Under the pieces are notes generated by a model, which saw only the letters and a program-made list of their open reading frames with translations, was not told the DNA's origin and searched no databases. A stretch of 64,000 nucleotides of DNA from the NCBI GenBank assembly GCA_016290135.1, contig JAEESW010000008.1, forward strand, positions 1 to 64,000, in the 5' to 3' direction. Below, piece by piece: positions 53,002-62,669 of this stretch. Position 1 is the stretch's first letter. Every line of letters begins with the position of its first letter. Both the position numbers and the translations under genes were made by a program. The stretch is from a bacterium (GTDB taxonomy: Bacteria; UBP6; UBA1177).

Positions 53002-55881
53002 ATGAAAAGGCTTCTTGCAGCTTTCAATATGAACAATCCTGATGAGAGGAACCGCGCGTTCCTTCTTTTCGCATACAACTTTCTGGCCACTTCCATCATG
53101 GTCATGGGCAGGATCGTCAGAGACACACTGTTCTTGAACAAGTACAAAGGCGACAGGCTGATGCTTTCGTTCATGTATATCGGAGTCGCCATACTTGTTT
53201 CGACGGCAACATTCTTTTACACGAAAAAAAGTTCGTATTACCGCATGGACAAGCTGATAACGGCCACTTTTTCGATCGGAATAATATTCGTCCTGATATT
53301 TGTGGGGCTTGTCAATAATGAGGTCTCCGCCGCTTTTTCGGCGCTTTACATTTTTATCGAACTTTTAGGGGCGTTCATGATGTTCCAGTTCTGGTCATTC
53401 ACGAACGAACTGCTTGATTCCCGCGAGGCTAAAAGGGTCCTCGGCTTTGTCGGATGCGGCGGGATCATAGCAAGCATGGCTGTCGGCGGAACGGTCGGAA
53501 AACTGGCGGCTCTACTCGGAAAAGTGCAGTATCTCCTCTTCATAAACGCTCTGTGCATGTTTGCCTGCATCATGATAGTCCGCTTTATGGGAAAAAGGTA
53601 TCAGAGCCGTCTTCAGAGAGGTGTCGTTTCGAAGAGTCTCACTCCGAAACAGGCAGCCACGGCGGCCGCTTCTCAGGTAAGCATTTCGAAAACGCCTTAC
53701 GTCAAGTATATCGCGATAATGATAGCCTTGATCTATGTCGTAGTCACGCTTGTCGATTATCAGTTCAAGGTCGTGGCTTCCGACAAGATAACCGATCCGC
53801 AGAAACTTGCCGCTTACTTCGGTTTCATCTATTCGGTCTTCGGCGGAGTTTTCTCGCTCTTCTTCCAACTCGTGGCGACATCGCGTCTCTTGAAGTTCAG
53901 TATTTTTATGAGTCTCGGCATCCTTCCTGCGATACTCACTTTGAGTTCGATCTTTTTCATTGCTGTTCCGCCGGATCTTGTCATGTTCGGTCTTGCGGCT
54001 CCGCTTGTCGCGATAACGATGGCTAAATCGGGTGACAGCGCTTTCAGATATACGATAAACGATGCCGCTATCCAGCTTTTGTATATCCCGCTCGATCCTA
54101 AGGTGAAAAGCAGGACGAAAGCGATAATCGACGGCATGGTCAAACCGATTTTCATCGGCGTTTCGGGCTTTATCCTTCTTGCCGTAAGCTACCTCGGAAA
54201 GGCAGGGATCGTCTCTTCCGACGTCAAACTGATATCGTGGATCGTGACAGTTATCGGTATTCTCTGGCTCGGAACTATCGTGGGTATCAGAGGCCGCTAT
54301 CTTTCCGTCCTTATCGACAACATCAAGAAAAAACGTTTCGGAACGAACCAGCTCACGATGCAGTCAAACGTGCTGCAGAGTATCGTTCAGAAGGCGATAG
54401 AAAGCGGGGACGACGAAGATCTCTCGATGGCTATCGACATGGTCGAAAGTTCCGGAAATTCGGCTTTGGGCCGCGATTTTGTCGCGCTTCTTTCAAAGGC
54501 GACACCTAAGATCAAAGTCAAAATACTTTCGCTCATGCGGCGCATGGAAAGCAGGTATAACACTTATAACATATTGAAATTGTTCAAAGAATCTGATGAG
54601 GAAGTTCTCCGCGAAGCAATACTCACCTACGGCTACATCCAGATGGATAAGTCTGTGAAATTTATCGCTCCTTTCCTTGAGAGCGACAAGATCATGATAA
54701 GGGAAGCTGCAGTCATCGCGCTCATCAAGTATGCCGGAGTCGTCGGAGCTATGACGGCCGGATCGTATCTCAAGGCGTTCTTCGAATCTGAAAACGCGAC
54801 CGACAGGGCTGCGGCAGCCTACATCCTGGGCGAGCTCGGGCAGAAAAACATGGACCAGCAGCTTTCGGCCCTTTTGAACGATCCGAGTCCGGTGGTCAGA
54901 CGCGCCGCTGTAAATGCCGCTTTGAAAATAGACTCCAACGTTTTTATCCCGAAACTTTTTTATATGCTTTTCGACCGTGACGTCAGTTTCGATGTCGCGA
55001 AAGTGCTCTCAAAACTCGGAGAGAAGATCATCGGACCTGCTTCAGACATCCTTTCGAACAAGCTTGAGAGCTACAGGCTGAAAAGCGAAGTCGCAAAAAT
55101 GCTTGGTGACATCTATACTCAGGAATCGTTCAGGCTGCTCGTCCTTTCGCTCGACACCGAAAGCGATGAACTGCGCAACATCGTTCTCAACAGCCTTAAG
55201 AAACTTCTTTCCAAGATCGAAAAGGCTTCTCTCGACAAAGATACCCTCAAAGTCATGCTGCTGAGAGAGATCTACCAGTATTTTCAGACACTTTACTTCT
55301 CTGTTCAGATACGGAAAAATTTGAAGACAGACTGTCTGACAGATGTCATGGCGACAAAGCTCGACAACTGCTATCAGCGTATTTTCTCAATACTTTCGCT
55401 GATGTACGGCAACTCGCTTTTTGACAACATTTATTTCAACATAACCAGAAAGTTCGTTTCGCCGTCCCAGCGTGCGAACGCCCTCGAGATCATCGACACG
55501 ATCGTTGACAAGGATATCAGGCCCATAATCGTTCCTTTGATCGAAAGTAAGACCGAAGAGGAAAAACTCACTCTCGGCTACCAGTTCTTCAGCGTGAGAC
55601 GGCTTAAGATAGCCGATATCGTTGAGACTCTTCTTTCAGACGATTCGGAATGGGTGCGTTCGGTCACGCTTTACGCCATCGCTCACGAGCATATCACGGA
55701 AAACTACGGCAGGATCCAGATGTTCCTCTACGATCCGAGCCCGATAGTCCGCGAGGCTGCGCTTTACGCAATGAGTCACATAAACATAATGATAAACAAA
55801 ACAGACGCACGCTATCTTTTGAACGATACTGACGAGTATCTCTGCAAATACTCCCGCTCTGTTTTGCAACCGGAAGTTTAG
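53002..55881 (+). CDS. ATP/ADP translocase-like (Npt1/Npt2, NTT) transporter fused to C-terminal HEAT repeats
   Basis: About 12 hydrophobic segments in the N-terminal half, then repeated HEAT-like helices ('LLNDPSPVVRRAAVNAALKI', 'LLSDDSEWVRSVTLYAIAHE', 'FLYDPSPIVREAALYAMSHI'). Confidence 0.8.
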   Translation: MKRLLAAFNMNNPDERNRAFLLFAYNFLATSIMVMGRIVRDTLFLNKYKGDRLMLSFMYIGVAILVSTATFFYTKKSSYYRMDKLITATFSIGIIFVLIFVGLVNNEVSAAFSALYIFIELLGAFMMFQFWSFTNELLDSREAKRVLGFVGCGGIIASMAVGGTVGKLAALLGKVQYLLFINALCMFACIMIVRFMGKRYQSRLQRGVVSKSLTPKQAATAAASQVSISKTPYVKYIAIMIALIYVVVTLVDYQFKVVASDKITDPQKLAAYFGFIYSVFGGVFSLFFQLVATSRLLKFSIFMSLGILPAILTLSSIFFIAVPPDLVMFGLAAPLVAITMAKSGDSAFRYTINDAAIQLLYIPLDPKVKSRTKAIIDGMVKPIFIGVSGFILLAVSYLGKAGIVSSDVKLISWIVTVIGILWLGTIVGIRGRYLSVLIDNIKKKRFGTNQLTMQSNVLQSIVQKAIESGDDEDLSMAIDMVESSGNSALGRDFVALLSKATPKIKVKILSLMRRMESRYNTYNILKLFKESDEEVLREAILTYGYIQMDKSVKFIAPFLESDKIMIREAAVIALIKYAGVVGAMTAGSYLKAFFESENATDRAAAAYILGELGQKNMDQQLSALLNDPSPVVRRAAVNAALKIDSNVFIPKLFYMLFDRDVSFDVAKVLSKLGEKIIGPASDILSNKLESYRLKSEVAKMLGDIYTQESFRLLVLSLDTESDELRNIVLNSLKKLLSKIEKASLDKDTLKVMLLREIYQYFQTLYFSVQIRKNLKTDCLTDVMATKLDNCYQRIFSILSLMYGNSLFDNIYFNITRKFVSPSQRANALEIIDTIVDKDIRPIIVPLIESKTEEEKLTLGYQFFSVRRLKIADIVETLLSDDSEWVRSVTLYAIAHEHITENYGRIQMFLYDPSPIVREAALYAMSHINIMINKTDARYLLNDTDEYLCKYSRSVLQPEV

Positions 55882-55889
55882 GAGGAAAT

Positions 55890-56336
55890 ATGCTTACACG
55901 GGTCGAAAGAGTGCTCGCACTCAAGAATATCGAGCTTTTCCACGACATCCCAGGCGAAGTCCTTGCCGACATCGCGGCGCTGCTTGAAGAGGAGACTTTT
56001 GAAAAAGGGCAGTATATCGTGAACGAGGGCGATCTCGGAAAAGAGCTTTATATGATAGTTAAGGGCGAAGTCGAGGTCGTTGCAGGGGGCAATGTCGTCG
56101 CAGTCATGAAGGAAGGGGCTGGATTCGGCGAAATGGCGCTTATCGACAGCCAGCCGAGAAGTGCCGATATAATCGCGAAAAACGATGTCCTGGTCTTGAA
56201 AATGGAAAGCGACGACTTCCTTGAGATCCTCAAGCAGCGCGATGAGGTCGCACTGGGCGTCATCAGAGTGCTTACGGGCCGCATCAGGGAACTTAACGCG
56301 AAACTTGCCGAAAAATCGGGCAAAAAGGAAAAATGA
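55890..56336 (+). CDS. Cyclic nucleotide-binding domain protein
   Basis: 'LALKNIELFHDIPGEVLADIAALLEEETFEKGQYIVNEGDLGKELYMIVKGEVEVVAGGNVVAVMKEGAGFGEMALIDSQPRSADIIAKNDVLVLKMESDDF'. Confidence 0.9.
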   Translation: MLTRVERVLALKNIELFHDIPGEVLADIAALLEEETFEKGQYIVNEGDLGKELYMIVKGEVEVVAGGNVVAVMKEGAGFGEMALIDSQPRSADIIAKNDVLVLKMESDDFLEILKQRDEVALGVIRVLTGRIRELNAKLAEKSGKKEK

Positions 56337-56629
56337 TCGGAAAAAAGAGTGAAAAACGGCAGATAGTCTGGTGGAACCTCCTTTCAATGCTTGCGATGAC
56401 ATGGCTTTCTTTCATGCTCGTCAACGCCGAAGGCGGTTTTTTGTTCTACGGGATGATCGCTGCGCTTTTCATTTGTGTAGGGATTTTTATAAAGCGCGCC
56501 TACGTTTTTTTCGGCATCATGATCTTGATGCTGGTATTCGTTTTTATTGTCAAAGACGGTTTCTTCGGCAGTTTTTCTGGGGAAAACGGCGGATTCGACT
56601 TTAATTTTTTTATCAACAGCAATAACTGA
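56333..56629 (+). CDS. Small membrane protein, unknown
   Basis: 98-aa ORF with several hydrophobic segments, 4-bp overlap with upstream CDS. Confidence 0.6.
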   Translation: MIGKKSEKRQIVWWNLLSMLAMTWLSFMLVNAEGGFLFYGMIAALFICVGIFIKRAYVFFGIMILMLVFVFIVKDGFFGSFSGENGGFDFNFFINSNN

Positions 56630-56634
56630 GAGCC

Positions 56635-59454
56635 ATGAAAAAACTTTTTTTACTCATCCTTGCCGCACTTTTTGTGTTCAGCTGCGGCGGTTCGAAAAAT
56701 GATAATACCGGAGACCATGATCCGGATACCGACATTTCGGATGCAGACATTCCGGATTCAGATGATCCGGACACAAAACCGGCAGGCGGAGATTCTGATA
56801 CCGATGATCCGGATACAGAGCCTGCGGATCCAGATCAGGATACTGATGGACCGGATGCAGATGGACCGGATGCAGATGTTTCTGGAAGCGATGATGATAC
56901 CGACACGGAACCTGCAGGACCGGATACCGATACTCCGGAAAACGACGATGACCCCGACAGCGATACAGAATCTAATGATGACGATGACAATCCGGTAGTT
57001 TACGATACTTCAAGAGTCGAATGGAACGGCAAAGTCGGAACGGTTTCGGTTTCAGGTGATGAGCTCAGGACCTACACTCTGACAACGAATGCCGAACTTC
57101 GCGACAACTATCCCGCATCAAAGCAGCGTGTCGTGACTGAAACTGCCGGAAGTCCCGTTCTTCGCAGCGGAAACGATATGCTTGACGCGCTTTTTGCTCT
57201 TGCAATAACGGAACTCAACGAAAACAAAGTCTCGGCGATAAGCGACTACAGCATGAACAACGGAGATCAGGTCCCATGCGACTGCTTCGAGACCGGAGCA
57301 AACTGGCACTATGTCTGGACGCGCGATACAGCCTACGCAGTTCATTCCGCTATAGCTTTTCTTGAGCCGCAGAAATCGAAAAATTCACTTGAGTTCAAGA
57401 TCTCCAATCGCAAAAGCGCAGCCGGCGGCGGAAACCTGCAGATAGTCCAGGATACAGGCTCAGGCGGATCGTGGCCTGTAAGCACCGACCGCGTCGTCTG
57501 GGCGATAGGAGCCTTGGAGACTCTCGTAAACCTTGACGGAAGCGACTATGAGACATTTCTGGCGGAGTCTTACGAAGCTGTAAAAAACACTTTGGAAGCC
57601 GACAGACAGTATGTTTTTGACGAAAAGGACGGCCTTTACCGCGGCGAGCAGTCTTTCCTCGACTGGCGCGAGCAGACTTATCCGAACTGGACTGCCGACA
57701 ATACTGTCCACATCGGTATGTCGAAGACTCTTTCGACGAATGTTCTTCATTATATGGCGCTGCATGCCGCCGCGTCTATGGCAGTGGAACTTGGAAAAAC
57801 CGAAGAGGCACTGTACTTCGCAGGACAGGCTGATGATTTGAAAAATGCAATAAGATCAAACTTTTATCTTGCCGACAGAAAGACTTTTTCAAGCATGAAG
57901 ACGACTTTTCTTGACAGTTCTGCAGTTGACAAGAGAGATCTTCTGGGCGAAGCGCTGGCTATTCTTTTCGTTGTAGCCGATGACACGCAAAGTGCGGAGA
58001 TCATCGCTGAATATCCGGTGACCGAAGCAGGTCCGGCTGTAATTTTCCCGCAGGAACCTAAAACAAGGATATACCACAACCGCGCTATCTGGCCTTTCGT
58101 TACTTCTTATGCTCTCAGAGCGGCCGCGAAAGCAGGAAACGACAAATTTTATGAAAACGCTTTTCTTAGCCTGGTCAGAGGAGCTGCTTTCAACCTTTCA
58201 AACATGGAAAACCTTGAGTTCACCACTCTTGACGCATGGCATGAGGATGCCTGGACAGATTTCCAGGGCAGAGAGATGAGCGGACCTGTCGTAAATTCAA
58301 GGCGTCAGCTCTGGAGCGTCGCCGGATTCCTTTCGATGGTCCTCGACTCGATCTTCGGCCGCAGTCAGAGTTTGATACAGTTTACGTTCTCTCCGAAAAT
58401 TCCGGTCAATTTGAGAAACACGTTCTTTGCCGGAAGCAGCGAAATAGTTCTCAAAAACCTGAAATACAAAGGAAAAACTCTCACGCTTAAAATACTCCTT
58501 CCGCCTAAAAACGGCGAAACCAGAGGCTTTTATGTTCTTAAATCGCATAAAATCGACGGAGTCAGTGGGGATATCCTGACCGGCAACTTGAAAGAGGGAA
58601 GTGTGATCGAAATGGAACTCAGGCTTTCCGATGAATCGGGAGAGATCAATCTTGTTGACTGCAACGCCGATCCGAACAAGTGCTGGGCGCCGCTTCCTGT
58701 AACGATCCCGCTTGATCCTTACGGTGTGACGCTGGAAAACGGCAGGTTGAAAGTCGCTTTCTCTGCTTCGGAAAACGCCGTTTCATACAACATCTACCGC
58801 GACGGCGTAAAAGTCGCGTCAAACGTCCATACGACTTCGTGGGTCGATGAAAATTCCGGAGGTCATTCAACAAAATCATATTGTTACAGCGTTGCCGCGG
58901 TAAATTCGGGAGGCTGGGAGAGCCACCACTCAAATCCTGTCTGCTACTGGGGTGAAGGGTTCAGCAGGACGCAGATGCAGTTCTGGGCGGACTCCGCTTT
59001 TGATCAGACTCCGAACGCATCAGACCACGGCAGAGCGCACTTCGCCGACTGGGGATCGCCTGCTGACGTGCTTTCCGTTTCAAATATCAAGCCTGAGACG
59101 AGCGGAACTTACATCGTGACCATTGAATACGGCAGCGGACGCCCGATAGACACAGGCATCACTTCATGCAACAAGATCATTAAGATTACGGACGAAAACA
59201 GCAATGTCGTTCTGGAAAAAATGGTCTTGATGCCTCATTTGGGCGGCAGCTGGGACAGATGGGGCGAATCGTCGTTCGTCGAAGTCGAACTTTCAGCCGT
59301 AAAGACCTATAAAGCCGAAATAAAAGATGCTTTCAACATGTCCTATTTCGAACATTTCGTTCCCTACACGGCCGGTATCGGCGGCGGGACCGATGTCTAT
59401 AACAGAGCGAACGTCTCAACACTCAAATTTTTGCTTAAAGAGATAAAGAATTAG
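56635..59454 (+). CDS. Lipoprotein glycoside hydrolase-like (amylo-alpha-1,6-glucosidase/GH15-like (alpha/alpha)6 barrel) with Fn3-like and C-terminal beta domain
   Basis: Lipobox 'FVFSCGGS', Asp-rich stalk, 'NWHYVWTRDTAYAVHSAIAFL', 'GGSWPVSTDRVVWAIGALETLV', 'SFLDWREQTYPNW', 'AWHEDAWTDFQGREMSGPVVNSRRQLWSVAGFLSMVLD'. Confidence 0.75.
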   Translation: MKKLFLLILAALFVFSCGGSKNDNTGDHDPDTDISDADIPDSDDPDTKPAGGDSDTDDPDTEPADPDQDTDGPDADGPDADVSGSDDDTDTEPAGPDTDTPENDDDPDSDTESNDDDDNPVVYDTSRVEWNGKVGTVSVSGDELRTYTLTTNAELRDNYPASKQRVVTETAGSPVLRSGNDMLDALFALAITELNENKVSAISDYSMNNGDQVPCDCFETGANWHYVWTRDTAYAVHSAIAFLEPQKSKNSLEFKISNRKSAAGGGNLQIVQDTGSGGSWPVSTDRVVWAIGALETLVNLDGSDYETFLAESYEAVKNTLEADRQYVFDEKDGLYRGEQSFLDWREQTYPNWTADNTVHIGMSKTLSTNVLHYMALHAAASMAVELGKTEEALYFAGQADDLKNAIRSNFYLADRKTFSSMKTTFLDSSAVDKRDLLGEALAILFVVADDTQSAEIIAEYPVTEAGPAVIFPQEPKTRIYHNRAIWPFVTSYALRAAAKAGNDKFYENAFLSLVRGAAFNLSNMENLEFTTLDAWHEDAWTDFQGREMSGPVVNSRRQLWSVAGFLSMVLDSIFGRSQSLIQFTFSPKIPVNLRNTFFAGSSEIVLKNLKYKGKTLTLKILLPPKNGETRGFYVLKSHKIDGVSGDILTGNLKEGSVIEMELRLSDESGEINLVDCNADPNKCWAPLPVTIPLDPYGVTLENGRLKVAFSASENAVSYNIYRDGVKVASNVHTTSWVDENSGGHSTKSYCYSVAAVNSGGWESHHSNPVCYWGEGFSRTQMQFWADSAFDQTPNASDHGRAHFADWGSPADVLSVSNIKPETSGTYIVTIEYGSGRPIDTGITSCNKIIKITDENSNVVLEKMVLMPHLGGSWDRWGESSFVEVELSAVKTYKAEIKDAFNMSYFEHFVPYTAGIGGGTDVYNRANVSTLKFLLKEIKN
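56710..56990 (+). repeat. Low-complexity repeats encoding DPDT/GPDAD/DSDTD stalk
   Basis: Imperfect repeats of gatccggata(cc) / ggaccggatgcagat; peptide DPDTDISDADIPDSDDPDTKP...GPDADGPDADVSGSDDDTDTEP. Confidence 0.85.
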
Positions 59455-59456
59455 AT

Positions 59457-60242
59457 CTAAAATCTGATCCTTTTGATAGCGGCACATCTTGCCGGATCAA
59501 GTTCAAAATCGGCGATGATCCCTTCGATCCTTATGTCGTTTTTTGCCGGAACGAAATGCTGCGGAATGTTCGAGAGGTATCCCGTGATGCTCTCTTTTTC
59601 GTTGAAACCGATGACTGAAAAGAATGAACCGCAGCGGCCGAGATCGGTGATGTAGCCCATCTTTTCGTTTATGATCTTCTCGTCGGAAGTCTGGACGTGG
59701 GTGTGAGTGCCGAAGAAAAGTTCGATCTTATCGGCAAGATAGAGCCCGAATGCCTCTTTTTCGGCGGTCGCCTCGGCGTGAAAGTCGAGAACGATTATGT
59801 CTGCACCGTCAGAGCGCAGTTTTTCGATCTCGCTCAGAGCTTTTTTGAAAGGGGAGTCGATAGGGGGCATGAAGACTGTTCCCAAAAGGTTGAGAACACC
59901 GACTTTTATCCCCGTTTTTTCGTGAGTCATCACGACAGAGCCTTTTCCCGGAAGATCGTCCGGATAGTTTGCAGGACGCAGGACGTAAGGCGTTCTGTCG
60001 ATGAATGAATAGATCTCGTTTCTGTTCCAGATGTGATTTCCCGAAGTTATGACGTCAACTCCGCATGAATGCAGAAGGTTTGCGTGCTTTTCCAAAAGTC
60101 CCATTCCGCCGGAAGTGTTCTCTCCGTTTGCAATTACAAGATCTACCGAATTTTTTTCAATGATCTTAGGCAGATTCTCTTTTACGAAATTTCTTGCGTG
60201 TCTGCCTACGATGTCGCCTAAAGCGAGGATACTGAACGTCAT
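59457..60242 (-). CDS. ymdB: YmdB-like metallophosphoesterase (TIGR00282 type)
   Basis: 'ILALGDIVGRHARNFVKENLPKIIEKNSVDLVIANGENTSGGMGLLEKHANLLHSCGVDVITSGNHIWN', 'FFGTHTHVQTSDEKI', next to rny. Confidence 0.93.
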   Translation of the reverse strand: MTFSILALGDIVGRHARNFVKENLPKIIEKNSVDLVIANGENTSGGMGLLEKHANLLHSCGVDVITSGNHIWNRNEIYSFIDRTPYVLRPANYPDDLPGKGSVVMTHEKTGIKVGVLNLLGTVFMPPIDSPFKKALSEIEKLRSDGADIIVLDFHAEATAEKEAFGLYLADKIELFFGTHTHVQTSDEKIINEKMGYITDLGRCGSFFSVIGFNEKESITGYLSNIPQHFVPAKNDIRIEGIIADFELDPARCAAIKRIRF

Positions 60243-60243
60243 T

Positions 60244-61797
60244 TTACTGCGCGGTTGCTATAACTCTGGTTTCTCTGATGACGATGACTTTTATCTGACC
60301 CGGATATGAAAGGTCGGTCTCGATCTTTTTCGCGATGTCTGTCGCAAGGGTGTAAGCGTTTTCGTCATTGACTTTTTCGGTATCGACCATGACTCTGAGC
60401 TCTCGTCCTGCCTGGATCGCGAACGATTTGTCGACGCCCGGGAAGGAGTTTGCGATATTTTCAAGGTCTGCAAGTCTCTGAACGTAAGCCTCGGCCATCT
60501 CTCTTCTTGCTCCGGGTCTTGCGCCGCTGAGTGCGTCAGCCGCCGAAACGATGAAGTCAAGAACGGTCTCAGGCTTTACTTCGCCGTGGTGAGCCGCGAT
60601 CGCAGCGACGATCCTGTGCTGCTCGCCGTATTTTTCCGCAAGTTTCGCACCGATCGAAGCGTGGCTCCCTTCGATCTCGTGGTCGACTGCTTTTCCGATA
60701 TCGTGAAGAAGTCCTGCGCGTTTCGCGTTTTTGATGCTGTTTGCGCTGCAGCCGAGTTCAGCCGCGATCTCCCCTGCAAGGAAAGCCGCTTCAACAGAGT
60801 GTTTCCAGACATTCTGGCCGTAGCTCGTTCTGTATCTCAGACGACCGACAAGAAGAACGAGTTCGGGATGGAGCTTGTGGATCCCGAGGTCAAAAACAGC
60901 CTGATCGCCGGCTTCTTTGATAGCTTTCCAGACTTCTTTCGTGCATGCATCGAAAACTTCTTCGATCCTGCCGGGGTGTATCCTGCCGTCGGCGATGAGT
61001 TTCTGAAGCGTGAGGGATGCGATCTGACGTCTGATCGGGTTGAAGTTGCTGATGACTACTGCTTCAGGCGTATCGTCGATGATGAGATCAACACCCGTTA
61101 CCGATTCGATCGCGCGGATGTTTCTTCCTTCGCGGCCGATGATCCTGCCCTTCATCTCGTCATTCGGAAGGCTGACGGTCGTGACTGTGTTTTCAACGAC
61201 ATATTCGCCCGCATAGCGCTGGATCGCGGTCGAAAGGATCTCTTTGCTCTTCTTTTCGGCATCTTCGACCATCGCGTCTTCGATCGCTTTGATCTTTTTT
61301 GCGGCGTCGTGTTTAGCCTCGTCTTCTATTTTCTGGATGAGTACTTCCTTCGCCTCGTCCTGGGTCATTCCGGCGATCCTTTCAAGCTCGGTATTGACCT
61401 CGGTGAGCTTTTCCTCGAGCTGAACACGCTGCTTGTCTAAGAAGATCTCGTCGTCTTTCTGCTTTTTTTCAATAGTTTTAAGCTCTTTCTCTTTGACGAT
61501 GTTGAGTTCGTCGCGCTGGGTCAGCTGTTCCTCGCGTTTGTTGAGCCTTCTTTCGCGCTCTTTGAACTCCTTCAGAAGTTCGTTTTTTGAATTTTCTGTC
61601 TCTTTTTTGCCTTCAAGAACGATTTCCTGTGCCTTGATCTCGGCCTCTTTCACAACTTTTGCAGCTTCGTCTTTAGCGTTGCTGAGTTCTTTGTTGGCTT
61701 TTTCCATTTTTTCTTTGAAAACGAGCGATCTTGACATCGCCCAAAGTGCGGCACCGAGCAAAATTCCAATAATAAGAAAAATTATTGAATTAAGCAT
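60244..61797 (-). CDS. rny: Ribonuclease Y
   Basis: N-terminal TM + coiled coil, KH 'VSLPNDEMKGRIIGREGRNIRAIESVTGVDLIIDDTPEAVVISNFNPIRRQIA', HD 'GLLHDIGKAVDHEIEGSHASIGAKLAEKYGE'. Confidence 0.97.
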   Translation of the reverse strand: MLNSIIFLIIGILLGAALWAMSRSLVFKEKMEKANKELSNAKDEAAKVVKEAEIKAQEIVLEGKKETENSKNELLKEFKERERRLNKREEQLTQRDELNIVKEKELKTIEKKQKDDEIFLDKQRVQLEEKLTEVNTELERIAGMTQDEAKEVLIQKIEDEAKHDAAKKIKAIEDAMVEDAEKKSKEILSTAIQRYAGEYVVENTVTTVSLPNDEMKGRIIGREGRNIRAIESVTGVDLIIDDTPEAVVISNFNPIRRQIASLTLQKLIADGRIHPGRIEEVFDACTKEVWKAIKEAGDQAVFDLGIHKLHPELVLLVGRLRYRTSYGQNVWKHSVEAAFLAGEIAAELGCSANSIKNAKRAGLLHDIGKAVDHEIEGSHASIGAKLAEKYGEQHRIVAAIAAHHGEVKPETVLDFIVSAADALSGARPGARREMAEAYVQRLADLENIANSFPGVDKSFAIQAGRELRVMVDTEKVNDENAYTLATDIAKKIETDLSYPGQIKVIVIRETRVIATAQ

Positions 61798-61811
61798 TTT
61801 GTTCTCCTTTT

Positions 61812-62369
61812 CTAACTGTTTATAATAAACCTCTCCGGAGTTGCGACTGCGTCCAGAGATTCGTCGAAAGGCTCGGAAAAACCTTCTCCGACGATCTGAA
61901 AGTCAAAAGCGACTCCGAGAGTCCGTGCATTTTTGTTTTTATATTTGAGCGTCGAGTCGTAAAAACCGCCGCCGTAGCCGATGCGTTCGCATTTTTCCGA
62001 AAAAGCGACCCCGGGAACAAGAAAAAGATCGATATTTTCGATGCCTGTCCTGTTGAGAGTCGTCTTCGGTTCAGGAATGTTGAAACTTCCTTTTTCAAAA
62101 TTGTCCAAGGATGCCGCTTCGTAAAAAGCGAGTTTTTTCGTTCCGTTTTCGACTCTGGGAAAGACAAAACGCTTGCCTTTTACTTCAAGCAGAGCCATCA
62201 GATCTACCTCGTTTTTTATCGGAACATAGAGCGCAATGATCTTGGAATTTTTAAAAATATCCAAAGAAATCAGACGATTGACGATTTTTTGACTCAGAAG
62301 GTCTATCTCTTCGGCACTCAACTTTTTCCTGAGTGCCAGAACATCTCTGCGCAGATCAGATTTTTCCAA
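61812..62369 (-). CDS. 5-formyltetrahydrofolate cyclo-ligase
   Basis: 'FKNSKIIALYVPIKNEVDLMALLEVKGKRFVFPRV', 'DLFLVPGVAFSEKCERIGYGGGFYDSTL', 'TLGVAFDFQIV'. Confidence 0.92.
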   Translation of the reverse strand: MEKSDLRRDVLALRKKLSAEEIDLLSQKIVNRLISLDIFKNSKIIALYVPIKNEVDLMALLEVKGKRFVFPRVENGTKKLAFYEAASLDNFEKGSFNIPEPKTTLNRTGIENIDLFLVPGVAFSEKCERIGYGGGFYDSTLKYKNKNARTLGVAFDFQIVGEGFSEPFDESLDAVATPERFIINS

Positions 62370-62600
62370 TTATATAAAAGCCTTACGGCTCCTCCGGGAA
62401 AAATATATATAAACATCCGGCTCATTCGTCGGATGAACTTGGTGGGAAAGTATTAAAACTGTATGGAAAAGTCAACTTTTCACTAAAATGATGTCTGACG
62501 CAGAGGCCGAAACCGGATCTCCCGCCGTTTTTTTGATGATTTTCGCTGGACCTCGCTCTGTATCCCGACAAAAAATGCTCACTTGCCGCCGACTTATTCC

Positions 62601-62628
62601 TTGACATTTTTAAGCTAAGATTTATCCT
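62601..62628 (+). promoter_or_regulatory. Candidate sigma70 promoter for downstream oxidoreductase
   Basis: TTGACA-N16-TATCCT ending about 42 bp before ATG at 62670. Confidence 0.45.
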
Positions 62629-62669
62629 CGCGCATTATTCGTTTCTTTAATTTTGGAATAGGTGGAATC

